A model generated the notes under the pieces. The model ran no database searches. It saw nothing but the letters and a program-made list of their open reading frames with translations, and had not been told where the DNA came from. The position numbers and the translations under genes are program-made. Below are positions 63,718-64,000 of a DNA stretch of 64,000 nucleotides, piece after piece. The stretch's first letter is position 1. Each line of letters starts with the position of its first letter. This DNA comes from Alentia gelatinosa (Eukaryota > Annelida > Polychaeta > Phyllodocida > Polynoidae). The DNA lies in NCBI GenBank assembly GCA_950022655.1, contig OX465587.1:26043716-26107715 (forward strand), given 5' to 3'.

Positions 63718-64000
63718 GTAAGTAAAATTCAATTATTATATATTATCCACAGTACAAAACACCATACAGTTAACATACAGTAGCCTATATCACTCACCAT
63801 AGGAACCACCATGTAGTTAACCTGCTATATATTACTCACCAAAAAGTATCACCATGTAATGCACCTACCTTATATTACTCACAATAACAAACACCGTATA
63901 ATTTGCCTACTCAGAGTTTAGACTGCCCACATATAGCCCACTGTAAAAACCACCATGATGTTAACCTGCCATGTATACTCACAATAAGAAAAAACAAGCT
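63718..64000 (+). other. PLCG intron 14, start
   Basis: AT-rich intron with a degenerate ~55-bp tandem repeat (ACTCACMATARRAAMCACCA type units at ~63,790, 63,835, 63,879 and 63,970) running off the window. Confidence 0.5.

Overview
The window is nuclear DNA of an animal. It has spliced genes with multi-kilobase introns, GT-AG splice sites, AT-rich non-coding sequence packed with transposable elements, and a Penelope-like retroelement. The mix of Penelope, Kolobok-, piggyBac-, Harbinger- and pogo-like elements with tRNA-derived SINE pieces fits a marine invertebrate, but I cannot name the species from the sequence alone.

Only two host genes can be supported, both on the + strand. (1) At 11,059-13,872 there is a single uninterrupted 937-codon reading frame for a Ser/Pro-rich, largely disordered protein that I do not recognise. 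(2) From 33,520 to beyond the right edge runs the 5' half of a phospholipase C-gamma gene. Fourteen coding exons are placed here, all with matching intron phases. They cover the start codon, the N-terminal PH domain, the EF-hand region and most of the catalytic X domain with all its active-site residues. The rest of the enzyme (split PH, SH2-SH2-SH3, Y and C2) must lie to the right.

Region by region. 1-11,000: gene-poor, with a 21-bp minisatellite, several hairpin/TIR elements, a 283-bp Harbinger-like MITE with TTA target duplication and a SINE head. 11,059-13,872: the orphan gene. 13,988-21,900: more foldback elements, a 545-bp Kolobok-like element and a GC-rich patch. 21,911-25,632: a decayed Penelope-like element (reverse transcriptase plus GIY-YIG endonuclease) flanked by ~110-bp inverted repeats and a 16-bp direct repeat. 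26,880-27,400: a degenerate tandem repeat. 27,460-32,742: a nest of transposons, in which a pogo/Tigger-like element holds a 4.3-kb element with its own 26-bp inverted ends and a CGGT duplication, plus a Kolobok-like element. The 4.3-kb element carries a ~2.2-kb 16-bp minisatellite that switches strand in the middle. 32,743-33,519: GC-rich region upstream of PLCG. 33,520-64,000: PLCG exons in introns loaded with repeats.

The most unusual non-genic signal is a family of foldback elements scattered through the whole window. Each joins a short module bounded by TTTATCTCACCCC-type inverted ends to a hairpin. The hairpin arms differ between copies, but the tip keeps a motif close to CTCGGCTTTCGCCTCG. 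A second foldback family (four copies) has a different body and a similar CG-rich tip. No CRISPR, operon or prokaryotic feature is present.
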